A stretch of 64,000 nucleotides of DNA from Candidatus Gastranaerophilales bacterium (GCA_944322885.1 CALUQH010000020.1:26288-90287); one strand, 5' to 3'; positions 25,051-34,249 are shown, numbered from the stretch's first letter. Program-made: numbers and translations. Notes: generated by a model not told the origin, from the letters alone.

Positions 25051-25626
25051 TTAATCCTGGTTAAATGCTTGTTTTACTTTCTCCAATAATTTAAATAGTC
25101 TTTTTGAAACTTCGGACTGAGAAAGGTTTAATTCTTTAGCAATTTCATTTTGTGTCATGCCTTTTTCGTATCTGAGATAGTATAATCTATAGTAATTTTT
25201 ATCCGGAGTTTCTTCATCAATTTTATAAACAGCATTCACTATATTTTGTAATATATCTTTTTTTATAACAACATCTTCCGGTGTTTCCTGAATATTGATA
25301 TTTTCATATCTTATTTCGACTTTTGAGTAATCAGTAACTGTTGTAGAAGCCGGAGATTCCAGGGAAACTTCATTTGTTGACATATAACCGCTTTTTGTTC
25401 TTCTTAGCCGTCCTTCATTTTTCAAAACATTCAAAATAGAAGTTGTAGCAATTTTTCTTAAATAAGCTTCTAAAGTGTCATCAGATGTAACGGTTTTTAC
25501 AATAAGCAAAGAGCGTTTGCATGTTTCATTGAAAAAGTCATCATACAAATCTTCATTATTCGTGAACTTACGGTCACTTTTTATAATTTTTTCTATTAAA
25601 TCTATTTTATCCTGAGCTAATTCCAC
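25051..25626 (-). CDS. ECF-like RNA polymerase sigma factor
   Basis: A 191-residue sigma-70-family protein. Region 2 is recognisable in the first third (LYDDFFNETCKRSL, AYLRKIATTSILNVLK) and region 4 is clear at about residues 140-185 (YYRLYYLRYEKGMTQNEIAK, then LSQSEVSKRL), the HTH that reads the -35 element. An insert of about 50 residues between them is longer than usual. The start is GTG, with AAGGAA upstream. It sits between a large acidic TonB-like gene (37 bases upstream) and a zinc-ribbon NTPase (5 bases downstream). No classical anti-sigma factor is adjacent. Confidence 0.78.
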   Translation of the reverse strand: MELAQDKIDLIEKIIKSDRKFTNNEDLYDDFFNETCKRSLLIVKTVTSDDTLEAYLRKIATTSILNVLKNEGRLRRTKSGYMSTNEVSLESPASTTVTDYSKVEIRYENINIQETPEDVVIKKDILQNIVNAVYKIDEETPDKNYYRLYYLRYEKGMTQNEIAKELNLSQSEVSKRLFKLLEKVKQAFNQD

Positions 25627-25663
25627 TATAAAGTTTCCTTGTTCTTACCACATTATAGCATAA

Positions 25664-28600
25664 TTAAAAATATATGATAAGATTCAAATTGAAATCGGGG
25701 GTGCTAATCTCGTTGCTGGGCGGTTTTACGACATTTAAAGTATCTTTAACAGATTGTAACACAATGTTATCAATTTCTGTAGAACCGCTGCTGGAAATAA
25801 TTTTTGCATCCTGAACATTGCCGTCCTTGCTTAATTTCAAGCTGACTTTAACCTGATTTGAATATGCATATTCGGTTGCAAGCAGTAAATCAGCAGAAAG
25901 TGAAAGTTTAATACTTTTTCCTGCTGTTCTCAGGTAATTTTGTATTTTGGGACTGTAAGAAAGTACATCGGGTACATCCCATACAAGACGGTTAACTTCA
26001 AGATATGATTCTGTTGATATAGGTTTTTTGACTGCCGGTGTATTTTTAAGTTCTTTTACCTGTTTTTTAGTTTGTTGTACTTTTTTATCTGCGGATTTAT
26101 TAATGGTTGGTGCATTTGTTTCCAAAATATTTTCGTCATTGCTGTTTACAGGTTTATTTTTAACTGTTTCGGTTGGTGAAGGTACAGCAGGTTCAATATC
26201 TGAAGTTGTATCTGATTTTGGTTTCAGAAATACAAAAGCGGAAGCTCCCGCAAGTATAGCAACTAAGGCTGCAGTTGTGATAAGGGTCTTTTTATTGGAT
26301 TTCTTTTGTTTTAAAAATGCTGCGCCCGGTATAGCCTGTTGTTCTTCGTTAACAGGGTTGAATGTATTATCCTGATCAATGCTGTCAAGTTCCGTGTCAG
26401 ATGTTGGATCTGTATCATTAAATAATACGTTCAATTTGTCATTTTCCGAATCTTCATTTTGTGTGTCTGAATTATCACCCATATTAAGAAGCTCATCAAT
26501 ATTGAAGTCGGAAATATCTTCGTCATCTTGACTTGCTGTTGTTTGATATGCAGTATCATCAACAGAATTTTCCGGCATCACTGGAGTATGTGTATCCGGT
26601 TCTGTTAATGGTGACGATACGAGTGAATCAATATCAGGGATGTCCTGTAAAGGATTGTCAGTACTGTCGCCTTGTTCTTGTAAATTTGTTTGTTCGCTGT
26701 CATTTATTTGAGGGGAAGGAACTTCTTCCTCGGTTGAATTGAGTATGCTATCTATCTGTGATAAGAGTTCATCAGAAGTAATCTCCTCAACATTCTTGCT
26801 GATAGGTGTTTCGTCGAGGCCTAAGTCGTCTATGGAGATATTGCTTATATTTTCTTCTGTAATATTTTCAAGAAGATTTTTCCCAAATGAGCCTGAGCTG
26901 CTGTCGGCCTGTATATTTTCACCCGATGAATCATTTCCTAACGGAGTTTCCGGTAACTCTGAATTTAATGCTTCAAAATCAACATCTGAATCGTTTTCTG
27001 CTGTATTTGAGACGGATTCGTTGCCATCATCCATAAGTTTAAGAGGTTCAACATTTAAATCTTCACTGTTATCAATTTCTTCAGGGAAATCAATTTGTAA
27101 ATCCTCAATCTGTAAGTCGGAGTCATCCATACTTTCCGGCTCGTTAATATTATTTTCGGTGTTTGTAGTATTTGGAGCCTGTTCTTCTTTCCCCGGGGTT
27201 TCTGTAAGTTCTATAACGCCAGAATCAGCGTTATCTAACTCTTCAATTCCTTCTAATGCAGATGTATCAATATCATCAAGAGAAATTGTTTCATCTTCTA
27301 CGGAAGGCAAATTAGGAGTTTCATCCATAAAAGATGTATCTATATCATCAAGCGATATTGTATCAGAAGTCTGTGGCTGTGTTTCCTTATTGCCTTGATT
27401 TTCTGTTGTTGTTTCTTCCGGGAGCTCAATGTCATCAAATGATATTTTGTTATCGATTTCATTAATATAATCTATGTCATTATGAGTTCCCGAAGTATCA
27501 ATGTTATCAAAAGATATCGTTTCTTCTTCATAATTATCGGCATTAGGATACGCTATATTGTCAAGTGCTGAAGTGTCTATCTCATCAAAAGCAATAGGTT
27601 CAGGTGCTTCTGTTTCTGTATTAACAAGATCTTTTTCTACTTCAATTCCTGTATCTACGATATTTAAAGCATTTTCAATTGAATCAGCGGAAAGCTCCGT
27701 TGCTTCAACTGCACCTGCAGCACCTTCAACAGCTGCGGTTCCTGCAATAATTCCTGCTGCACCTGCTCCAAGTTCTGCAATCCCTTCGGAAACAGTTTCA
27801 TTACCGGAATTTTGAGTTTGTGTTAATGCGTCATCAGGTGATATATTTTCTATATTTTCAACCGGCTCTAGTTCAAGGTTATCAAAATTTTCTAAACTGT
27901 CGAAAGTTTCAATACTTTCAATACTTTCAATGCTGTTTTCCGGAGCCGTTCCATCCGAAATATTTCCGGCAGGAGTTTCAAAATTATTTTCTTCATATAA
28001 AGGTTGGTCAGACTGTTTGTCCTCAGACATTGGGGTATTATCCTCATCAATTTCTTTTTTCAAAATTTGCGGGTCAGTCATTGCTTTGTATGATAATGTC
28101 TCAAAATTTTCATATTCAATAAACTTGTCTCTGAGTTGTGCACTTTTTGTCAGCTGTTTTATTAAATATTGCTTTTCATCTTCCGAAACATCATTGTCGG
28201 CCATAGCCATAATTATTCTTTCGGAATTTTCAATATCATGTTCGGAGATTCCAGATGTAGTGTTCCCTTTAAAGTTTTCAATAAAAGTTTTAAGGTCTGA
28301 AGGAGGATTTAACTTTTCTTTTTCAATGAAATAATAATCATGGTTCTGATTATTTTTGTTAATTAGTTTTGGTTCAAAGAAACCTAATAATTTAACATGG
28401 GAGAAATCTTCAGCAAGGTTCAAGACAACATATATATCAGGCACGAGATTGTATTTAAAATGAGATTTCGGAATAAAAATAAGATTTTCATCAAAAACAA
28501 CCCTTACATCAATATGTATATTCGGAAGCATAATATCTGAAATATCTAATTCTTCCAGAATTTTTTTAATTGAATGTATATTGTATATGCCTGAAATGTT

Positions 28601-28762
28601 AATATTTTCAGAGGCCAGATATTTTAGGGTCAATTCGGCTCCAAGCGTGTTTACATAAGCTCTGTTTTTAACATTTCTGTCTGCAAAAGAATTTGCGGCT
28701 GCACTTGCATCAAGTTTGTCCTGATTTTCAATGTATATTATAGTATCCTGTTGAAATCCCAT
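25664..28762 (-). CDS. Large acidic membrane protein with TonB-like C-terminal domain
   Basis: A 1032-residue protein. Residues 1-220 form a folded N-terminal domain, faintly like the cyanobacterial DUF1822 family. Residues 230-815 are disordered and Asp/Glu-rich, with five copies of a motif like ISLDDIDTSAL. One membrane helix lies near 822-845 (TTAALVAILAGASAFVFL). The last 115 residues look like a TonB/TolA-type C-terminal domain (VKVSLKLSKDGNVQDAKIIS, then SSGSTEIDNIVLQSV). The topology would place the acidic part in the cytoplasm and the TonB end in the periplasm. A TTG start 42 bases upstream is rejected because AGGAGA precedes the ATG at 28762. Confidence 0.72.
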   Translation of the reverse strand: MGFQQDTIIYIENQDKLDASAAANSFADRNVKNRAYVNTLGAELTLKYLASENINISGIYNIHSIKKILEELDISDIMLPNIHIDVRVVFDENLIFIPKSHFKYNLVPDIYVVLNLAEDFSHVKLLGFFEPKLINKNNQNHDYYFIEKEKLNPPSDLKTFIENFKGNTTSGISEHDIENSERIIMAMADNDVSEDEKQYLIKQLTKSAQLRDKFIEYENFETLSYKAMTDPQILKKEIDEDNTPMSEDKQSDQPLYEENNFETPAGNISDGTAPENSIESIESIETFDSLENFDNLELEPVENIENISPDDALTQTQNSGNETVSEGIAELGAGAAGIIAGTAAVEGAAGAVEATELSADSIENALNIVDTGIEVEKDLVNTETEAPEPIAFDEIDTSALDNIAYPNADNYEEETISFDNIDTSGTHNDIDYINEIDNKISFDDIELPEETTTENQGNKETQPQTSDTISLDDIDTSFMDETPNLPSVEDETISLDDIDTSALEGIEELDNADSGVIELTETPGKEEQAPNTTNTENNINEPESMDDSDLQIEDLQIDFPEEIDNSEDLNVEPLKLMDDGNESVSNTAENDSDVDFEALNSELPETPLGNDSSGENIQADSSSGSFGKNLLENITEENISNISIDDLGLDETPISKNVEEITSDELLSQIDSILNSTEEEVPSPQINDSEQTNLQEQGDSTDNPLQDIPDIDSLVSSPLTEPDTHTPVMPENSVDDTAYQTTASQDDEDISDFNIDELLNMGDNSDTQNEDSENDKLNVLFNDTDPTSDTELDSIDQDNTFNPVNEEQQAIPGAAFLKQKKSNKKTLITTAALVAILAGASAFVFLKPKSDTTSDIEPAVPSPTETVKNKPVNSNDENILETNAPTINKSADKKVQQTKKQVKELKNTPAVKKPISTESYLEVNRLVWDVPDVLSYSPKIQNYLRTAGKSIKLSLSADLLLATEYAYSNQVKVSLKLSKDGNVQDAKIISSSGSTEIDNIVLQSVKDTLNVVKPPSNEISTPDFNLNLIIYF

Positions 28763-28929
28763 GCTATTTTCTCTCCTATCTCTACTTAATAAGATGACAC
28801 TCAATCAAAAAATATTCCAATTTTATTGTAAAGTTTTGTAACAAATATTGAAAAATAAATTTCTTTTAGTCAAAATAGATATATCAGTCGTTTTAATTAT
28901 ATAAAAGTGTGTTTAAAAGGAGGTTTCTC

Positions 28930-29322
28930 ATGATAAGTTCTGTTTCCGGTATTAGTTTTCGCGGTGAAGCTCCTGCCAGTACTGCTGATTTAATCAATTC
29001 TCCCGGTAAATATTCTATTCCGGGTGTAAAAGTGGATGCGCATGGTGATTCATTTGCCAGTAAAACCGAAAAGAAAAAAAGCAATACAGGAGCTGTAATA
29101 GGTACAATTGTTGCCCTGCTTGCCGCAGCTTATATAGGTTTAGGTGTTGCAGTTAACAAAGGTAAATTCAAAAAGATTGATAATCCGGAAGGAATTATGC
29201 AGAAAACTAAGAACTTCTTCCACAAAATTGGTGAAAGTGCAGACAATTTATGGAAAAGAGTTAGAGGCCAAAAAGCCGAAGGAAAATCTGAAACACCAAA
29301 AACTGAGGGTGAAACAAAATAA
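28930..29322 (+). CDS. Small membrane protein with ISF-x-G N-terminal motif
   Basis: A 130-residue protein that opens MISSVSGISFRGEAPAS, carrying the ISFRG form of the motif shared with two other genes here. One membrane helix (GAVIGTIVALLAAAYIGLGV, about residues 57-76) follows a lysine-rich stretch, and the C-terminus is basic and then Glu/Lys/Thr-rich. The frame is open from a GTG 21 bases upstream, but AAAAGGAGG lies between and fixes the ATG at 28930. It is a single-gene unit ended by a strong terminator. Function unknown. Confidence 0.65.
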   Translation: MISSVSGISFRGEAPASTADLINSPGKYSIPGVKVDAHGDSFASKTEKKKSNTGAVIGTIVALLAAAYIGLGVAVNKGKFKKIDNPEGIMQKTKNFFHKIGESADNLWKRVRGQKAEGKSETPKTEGETK

Positions 29323-29345
29323 TAAATTTAATATTATAAAATATA

Positions 29346-29376
29346 AAAAGGCCCGTACAATACGGGCTTTTTTATT
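29346..29376. terminator. Rho-independent terminator
   Basis: GCCCGTA-CAA-TACGGGC (29351-29367) is followed by TTTTTTATT. An A-run on the left side makes it usable from the minus strand, where it lies just at the hemW stop. Confidence 0.85.
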
Positions 29377-30460
29377 CCAAAAATTCCGAAAGTATAATGT
29401 TGCTGACAAGTATCCCCTCATTAGTTAGCGTAAATCCTTCATTAGTATCTTTAAGATACTTATAAGAGATATACTTTTTTAATTGTTCTGCGTACTTTTC
29501 GCGGAAATCAATATTAAATTTTTCATTTATTTTTTTTATGTTTATTCCTTCAGATTTTCTAAATCCTAAGAAAATCTCTTCCTCTAATTGCTCTTGTTGC
29601 GTGACTTTATGAATATTTTTATGGATACAGGGATTTTTTATATATTCTTTTAAATTTGATGTGTTAAAGTATCTTATACCGTTCTCATAGCCGTGTGCTC
29701 CTGCCCCAAAACCATAGTAACTGTTATTGTCCCAGTAATTTAAATTATGGCGTGATTCAAAGCCGTTAATTGTGAAATTACTTATTTCATAATGTTCAAA
29801 ATTATCGTTAGTGAGGATTTCGATTGCTTTAAGATACATATCAGCCTGCATATCTTCATCAGGAAGATTATCGGGCGGATTTTTAAAGAAGAAACAACCC
29901 TCTTCTATTTTAAGCCCGTAAAGTGATATGTGACTGATACCTAAAGAGACTGCGTGTTTCAAATCTTCTTCAAACATTTGGATTGTCTGTCCGGGCAGAC
30001 CGTAGATAAAATCAAGGCTTATATTATTGAAACCTGTTTGTTGAGCGTATTTTACAACATTCTCTACATCCTTTGCATTGTGACGGCGTCCGATTTCTTT
30101 GAGAATTTTATCTTTGAATGTCTGGCAACCAATGCTTAGCCGGTTTATTCCGATTTCTTTTAATCTTATAAGATAGTCTGGTGTAATTGTTTCAGGATTA
30201 AGTTCGACAGTAATTTCCGTTGATAAACTTGTGTTAAAAAGCTTTATTATTTTGGAAAATTCTTCTGTTGTGAGAAGTGAAGGCGTCCCTCCGCCAAAAT
30301 AAAGAGTATTTAATTTTTCCTGTTTGTATGATTTCAGAATTTCTTTTTTTAATGCGGACAGATATTCTGTTTTTAAGTTTATTGCGCAGAAAGATACAAA
30401 TGAACAATACTTGCATTTTGACCTGCAAAACGGAATATGTATATAAACATTTTTTACCAT
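29372..30460 (-). CDS. hemW: Radical SAM protein HemW
   Basis: A 362-residue radical SAM protein related to oxygen-independent coproporphyrinogen III oxidase but of the HemW type, which binds heme and is thought to deliver it. It opens NVYIHIPFCRSKCKYCSF with the CxxxCxxC cluster motif and lacks the N-terminal extension of HemN. Other family parts are LYFGGGTPSLL, ELNPETITPDYL, RLSIGCQTF and the C-terminal HemW domain from GFGAGAHGYENG. Annotation as hemN would be a misreading. It diverges from the pilin-adhesin gene over about 100 bases. Confidence 0.88.
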   Translation of the reverse strand: MVKNVYIHIPFCRSKCKYCSFVSFCAINLKTEYLSALKKEILKSYKQEKLNTLYFGGGTPSLLTTEEFSKIIKLFNTSLSTEITVELNPETITPDYLIRLKEIGINRLSIGCQTFKDKILKEIGRRHNAKDVENVVKYAQQTGFNNISLDFIYGLPGQTIQMFEEDLKHAVSLGISHISLYGLKIEEGCFFFKNPPDNLPDEDMQADMYLKAIEILTNDNFEHYEISNFTINGFESRHNLNYWDNNSYYGFGAGAHGYENGIRYFNTSNLKEYIKNPCIHKNIHKVTQQEQLEEEIFLGFRKSEGINIKKINEKFNIDFREKYAEQLKKYISYKYLKDTNEGFTLTNEGILVSNIILSEFLE

Positions 30461-30496
30461 AATTTTATAGTATTATAAATAATATTTAAATTATAG

Positions 30497-30526
30497 TTGC
30501 AAAACTTATTAAATATGAGTTATAAT
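30497..30526 (+). promoter_or_regulatory. Promoter of the phase-variable adhesin
   Basis: TTGCAA (30497-30502) and a perfect TATAAT (30521-30526) are 18 bases apart. Transcription would start near 30533; GGAG at 30550-30553 then serves the ATG at 30559. Confidence 0.6.
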
Positions 30527-30558
30527 AAAAAATATAACATTAACGGAATGGAGTAATT

Positions 30559-32699
30559 ATGGGAATGATTGTAAACAAATGTAAAAAAGTCGGGGGGGGG
30601 GCACTCTAAGCACTCCTGACGATGGTTTTAGAGATTTAAGAGCTTTCAGATTTAAGCATTTCGGATTTACATTAGCTGAAATGATGGTTGTAATGTTAAT
30701 TTTGAGCATCGTTATGGCTGCAATGGCTCCTGTGATGACGACGAGGAATAAATTAGACCAGTCGTCCCCGTGGAATTGGGCAACCAACGGTTCAGATGCT
30801 TACTATGGTCTTGGAGATGCACAGGTTGCTATGATAGGCCAGCAGGAAGCAAGGAACGATGATTCGGGTGCCCGTCTTGTAATCAATACCGGTGACGGCA
30901 AAGACCATATTTTATTTAAAAGCGGTGAAAATGTACAGGGTCGTATAAAGTTTGAGAACAGCGGTTTGTTACTTGGCAGTTTAGCGAGCGGCAATCTTGG
31001 CAGTAATGCTACTGCCATTGGCGTTAACACTACCTCTTCAAACAGTAATACTACAGCTATAGGAACAAATGCTTCGGCAACCGGTTCCTCGGCGACCGCT
31101 ATAGGTTATCAATCAAATGCTGCAGGTACCCAATCTACTGCAATCGGTTTATCTGCAGAAAGTTCTGATTATTATGCAGTTGCGATAGGTGGTTCTTCCA
31201 AGGCAAGCAGAGAGTCCATATCAGTCGGCTTTCAATCAGAAGCATCCGGCACCCAGTCAACCGCAATTGGTCTAAGATCCCTTGCCTCTGAAAAATTTTC
31301 AAGTGCTATCGGTTATTCCTCCAGTGCAAAAGGTCCTTATTCAATAGCTTCAGGTTTTTCCTCTGTAGCATCCGGCGATACATCCATAGCTATCGGTCAT
31401 TCATCAAAAGCTACTGAACTTTATAGTACTTCAATAGGTGCTAATTCAGAATCAACGGGTCAATATAATAATGCCATCGGTTATACATCCAAGGCCATGA
31501 GTTCTTATACAAATGCCTTAGGTTATAATGCAGTAGCATCAGGAACCGATGCTGTAGCGATTGGTACAAATTCTTCATCGTTCGGAATTCAATCAATAGC
31601 AATCGGTCGAGAATCAGAGGCTTCTTCTAATTATGCAACAGCTTTAGGTTATAATTCATCTGCCACAGACACTCAATCAACAGCGTTAGGTTATGGAGCA
31701 ATTGCTTCAGCCCCTCATTCAACGGCTTTAGGAGCAGAATCATTAGCATCCACGACCAATTCTGTAGCCTTGGGTTATAATGCAGCAGCTTCCGGCAATT
31801 ATGCAATAGCCGTCGGTTATAATGCCAATGCTAAAGGTAATAATAACATAGCTATAGGTGTAGATGCCTGTTCAAATGTTCTCACAAATGGTGCAAATAA
31901 AATATGTATTGGTGCAAATTCGGGGCCTAGTGAATCATCAAGTTGGAATTCCGATACTGTTGAACGTATATTCATAGGCAGTAAATCAAAGTTTGATGGC
32001 GGTGCTGCTGTTTTAGAGGTGCATAACGATGCAACACTTGATACGTCTTTTGGTTCTGACTATGGCAGTATTAATAAAACAGCTGTTGTAATACACGGAG
32101 GTTTGGTTGTAACCGGTCCTATTTATAATCTTGCTAAAGACAAAGGTGCGGGTAATACATGGAAAAAGTGGGGTGTCTTAGAATATGACCATGGTGGTGT
32201 AGGTATACAACAGGGTGACCAGCGTGGTTTAGGTTCTCCTTCTCGCTATCCTGATTATGTTAACGTGGCTGTAAAAAATAAGTATCCTGCTTTTATGGGA
32301 AAAAGCAATAATAATTCTGATAGACGTTTAAAATATGTTGGTAAAGAAAGTACGTCAGGTCTTGATAAAATTCGCCAGTTAAAAATCTTTAACTATACCT
32401 TTAAAAAAGATGAGAAGAAAACTCCTCATGTCGGCGTAATCGCACAGGATTTGCAAAAAGTTTTTCCTGATGCTGTAAAAAAAGGCGTTGACGGCTTTTT
32501 AACCATACGTTTTGAGGATATGTTTTTTGCAATGATAAATGCAATTAAAGAACTTGATTCACGTATAACAGTTCTTGAAAAAGAAAATCAACAAATAAAA
32601 GCACAAAATAGCGAACTGCAAGAAATTCTGAAACAAGTTCAGAATGACAGTAAAAAACAAAATGAGCGTTTAAAATTGCTTGAATCAAAGATTAAATAA
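30559..32699 (+). CDS. Prepilin-YadA head-S74 adhesin, frameshifted at a G10 tract (OFF)
   Basis: The ATG at 30559 has GGAG five bases before it but meets a TAA 15 codons later, just after ten G. Adding one G or removing two joins it to the open frame that runs to 32699, giving about 713 residues. The joined protein has a prepilin leader ending KHFG, then FTLAEMMVVMLILSIVMAAM with Glu5. A non-repeat region follows, then about 20 YadA-head repeats of 14 residues (pattern AIGxxSxAxGxxSx, residues 151-436), a spacer, and a C-terminal S74 intramolecular chaperone. The S74 part shows NSDRRLK with the Ser/Lys cleavage pair (Ser codon at 32316), then HVGVIAQDLQKVFPDAV and a coiled-coil end. In known S74 proteins this domain trimerises the fibre and then cuts itself off. 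Confidence 0.82.
30592..30601 (+). repeat. Poly-G tract of ten bases inside the adhesin leader
   Basis: Ten consecutive G in an AT-rich chromosome, 33 bases after the ATG. No comparable homopolymer of G or C was noticed elsewhere in the window. Lengths of 8, 11 or 14 would be in frame; the present length is not. Tracts like this vary by slippage in many host-associated bacteria. Confidence 0.85.
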
Positions 32700-32760
32700 G
32701 TTTGTTTATTCAAAAAGATAAACTCTCCGCAACTGCGGTTTGTTTATTCTTTCATTCCTT

Positions 32761-32788
32761 CCCGCATTGAATAATGCGGGTTTTTCTT
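32761..32788 (+). terminator. Terminator after the adhesin gene
   Basis: CCCGCATT-GAAT-AATGCGGG (32761-32780) is followed by TTTTTCTTT. Confidence 0.85.
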
Positions 32789-32828
32789 TGCCGTCCGTCC
32801 AAATTTTAACCAGTAATGACAAAAAATA

Positions 32829-32900
32829 CCTTCCCTTATTAGAGAAGGTAAGGATGGGTTTCAATCAACACCCACACCTTCCACCTCCCTATTAGAGAGG
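32829..32900. repeat. Compound palindromic repeat element, copy B
   Basis: CCTTCCCT-TATT-AGAGAAGG opens the element, TAAGGATGGGT...ACCCACACC forms the middle arms, and CCTCCCT-ATT-AGAGAGG closes it. The order of parts matches copy A at 21416-21490. The rest of the 330-base gap between the adhesin and the SpoA gene (32901-33030) is AT-rich and must hold the flagellar promoter, but no clear -35/-10 pair was found. Confidence 0.6.
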
Positions 32901-33030
32901 AAAATCAAATAAATTTGATTTTTGAAAAATATCCATTAAATGATTGATGTGCGGTGTTAGTAAATAGTCTATTGTATTTATGGGGAAAGCTCATTATTAC
33001 AGACTTGAATAAGGGATAGCAGATTAAAAT

Positions 33031-34227
33031 ATGATTAATCAAAAAATCAACTCAATAGATTATAAAGAATTGTATGCGCAGTACAATTGGTTCGCCAAGA
33101 ATTTTCCGCCTGCCGTTCAGTCTGCCTGTGATGAATTTTTTGACCCCGGATTTCAATTTATACTGGCAGGAATAAGTAAAAATATTAATACTTTGATGGA
33201 TAAGGATGCTTATTTTGTTACAAAAATCCGTATAGATAAGCTTCATGATATGTTTTTCCGCACTTCCGAAAAAGCTGTCGGGATTATTCTGGATAAAATT
33301 TTAGGGAAACCGAATTCGAGGTTTAATCTTAATAAATTAACTGATTTGGAAGCTAAAATTATAACAGCATTTAATGATTATATGTTTAATATGGTTTCAA
33401 AATTTCTTTCCCCTGCCCCGCCGACATTGAAAAGAACAAATTTTGATGTTGTGCATTTAACTTTTTTGTTAAAGGATATTGAGAAAAATGAAGTTGCAAA
33501 GTTTGTAATAACTTTACCCGAAGAGCTTTTAAACCCCGAAATTGTGGTTTCCAAAAATGATAAATTTGATTACGGAGCTTTCTCAACGAGCGTAATTGAT
33601 ATTGCAGTAAAAATAGGAAGTACAAAGTTTAAACTTATAGATGTGAAAAATATTGAAGTTGATGACATTGTTGTTTTTGATAACAGTAATATAAACCACA
33701 TGGTTATGAAGTTTAATGACTATGAAAAAGATATAAATTTGAACCCGAATTTGGGACTTGTTATTCCGGTGGAAAACGAAGAAGGAGAAGATAATATGGC
33801 AGGAGAGAATACTAATCTCTGGGACAGTATTGAGGTTGAGATGGGTGCTCAATTTGATACGGTAAAAATTACTCTCGGCGAGTTAAAAAAGATAGAGGAA
33901 GGATTGGTTGTTGATTTGACCTCTATATATGATAACAAGGTAACTTTGAGCGTTGAAGATAAACCTATTGCACGCGGAGAACTGGTTATAGTTAATGACA
34001 GATACGGTGTTAAGATTGAAGAAGTTATCGCTCAAATGCCTGCTCAGGCTCAGACAGATGAATCTGTCCCGCAAGGCGGTTTTGAGGATGAATTTAATAA
34101 TTCTTTTGACGAAACTTCTCCAAATCCGTCTGAAGCACCTGCTCAGGAACCGCAAAATGCTAAACCTGCAGATGAAGAAGATGAATTTGACTACAGTGAC
34201 TTTGAATTAGAAGACGAGGATATATAA
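33031..34227 (+). CDS. SpoA-domain C-ring protein (FliM/FliN/FliY family)
   Basis: A 398-residue protein. Residues 1-120 are helical, about 130-235 resemble a FliM-type middle domain (VVHLTFLLKDIEKNE, then KFVITLPEELL), and 268-335 form a single SpoA domain (FDTVKITLGELKKIEEGLVV, then IARGELVIVNDRYGVKI) as in FliN and SctQ. An acidic Pro/Gln/Glu-rich tail ends the protein. Such proteins build the rotor switch or the sorting platform under the export gate. An in-frame ATG at 33796 with its own AAGGAG could yield a separate FliN-sized product. It heads the plus-strand unit with fliO, fliP, fliQ and fliR. Confidence 0.78.
   Translation: MINQKINSIDYKELYAQYNWFAKNFPPAVQSACDEFFDPGFQFILAGISKNINTLMDKDAYFVTKIRIDKLHDMFFRTSEKAVGIILDKILGKPNSRFNLNKLTDLEAKIITAFNDYMFNMVSKFLSPAPPTLKRTNFDVVHLTFLLKDIEKNEVAKFVITLPEELLNPEIVVSKNDKFDYGAFSTSVIDIAVKIGSTKFKLIDVKNIEVDDIVVFDNSNINHMVMKFNDYEKDINLNPNLGLVIPVENEEGEDNMAGENTNLWDSIEVEMGAQFDTVKITLGELKKIEEGLVVDLTSIYDNKVTLSVEDKPIARGELVIVNDRYGVKIEEVIAQMPAQAQTDESVPQGGFEDEFNNSFDETSPNPSEAPAQEPQNAKPADEEDEFDYSDFELEDEDI
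33783..33798 (+). promoter_or_regulatory. Internal ribosome binding site and start for a FliN-sized product
   Basis: AAGGAG (33782-33787) lies eight bases before an in-frame ATG (33796-33798, codon 256). The product would be 143 residues starting MAGENTNLWDSIE, which is the length of FliN and contains the whole SpoA domain. Related SctQ genes are known to use such internal starts. Confidence 0.5.
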
Positions 34228-34249
34228 AATACTTTGAAAGGCGGTACAA

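Noticed and set aside
26739..27398. Long plus-strand frames rich in Ser and Val opposite the acidic gene
   Set aside because: They are antisense images of the Glu/Asp/Ser-rich coding strand; no ribosome binding site or fold.
30592..30601. G10 tract as a plain sequencing error
   Set aside because: It cannot be excluded from one consensus sequence, but even if the length is miscalled the tract itself, in a leader of a surface adhesin, is the important observation; kept as a finding with this caveat.
31000..31870. Regular short repeats that could be read as a CRISPR or tandem DNA array
   Set aside because: They are degenerate 42-base repeats encoding 14-residue YadA head units; there is no constant repeat with unique spacers and no cas gene.
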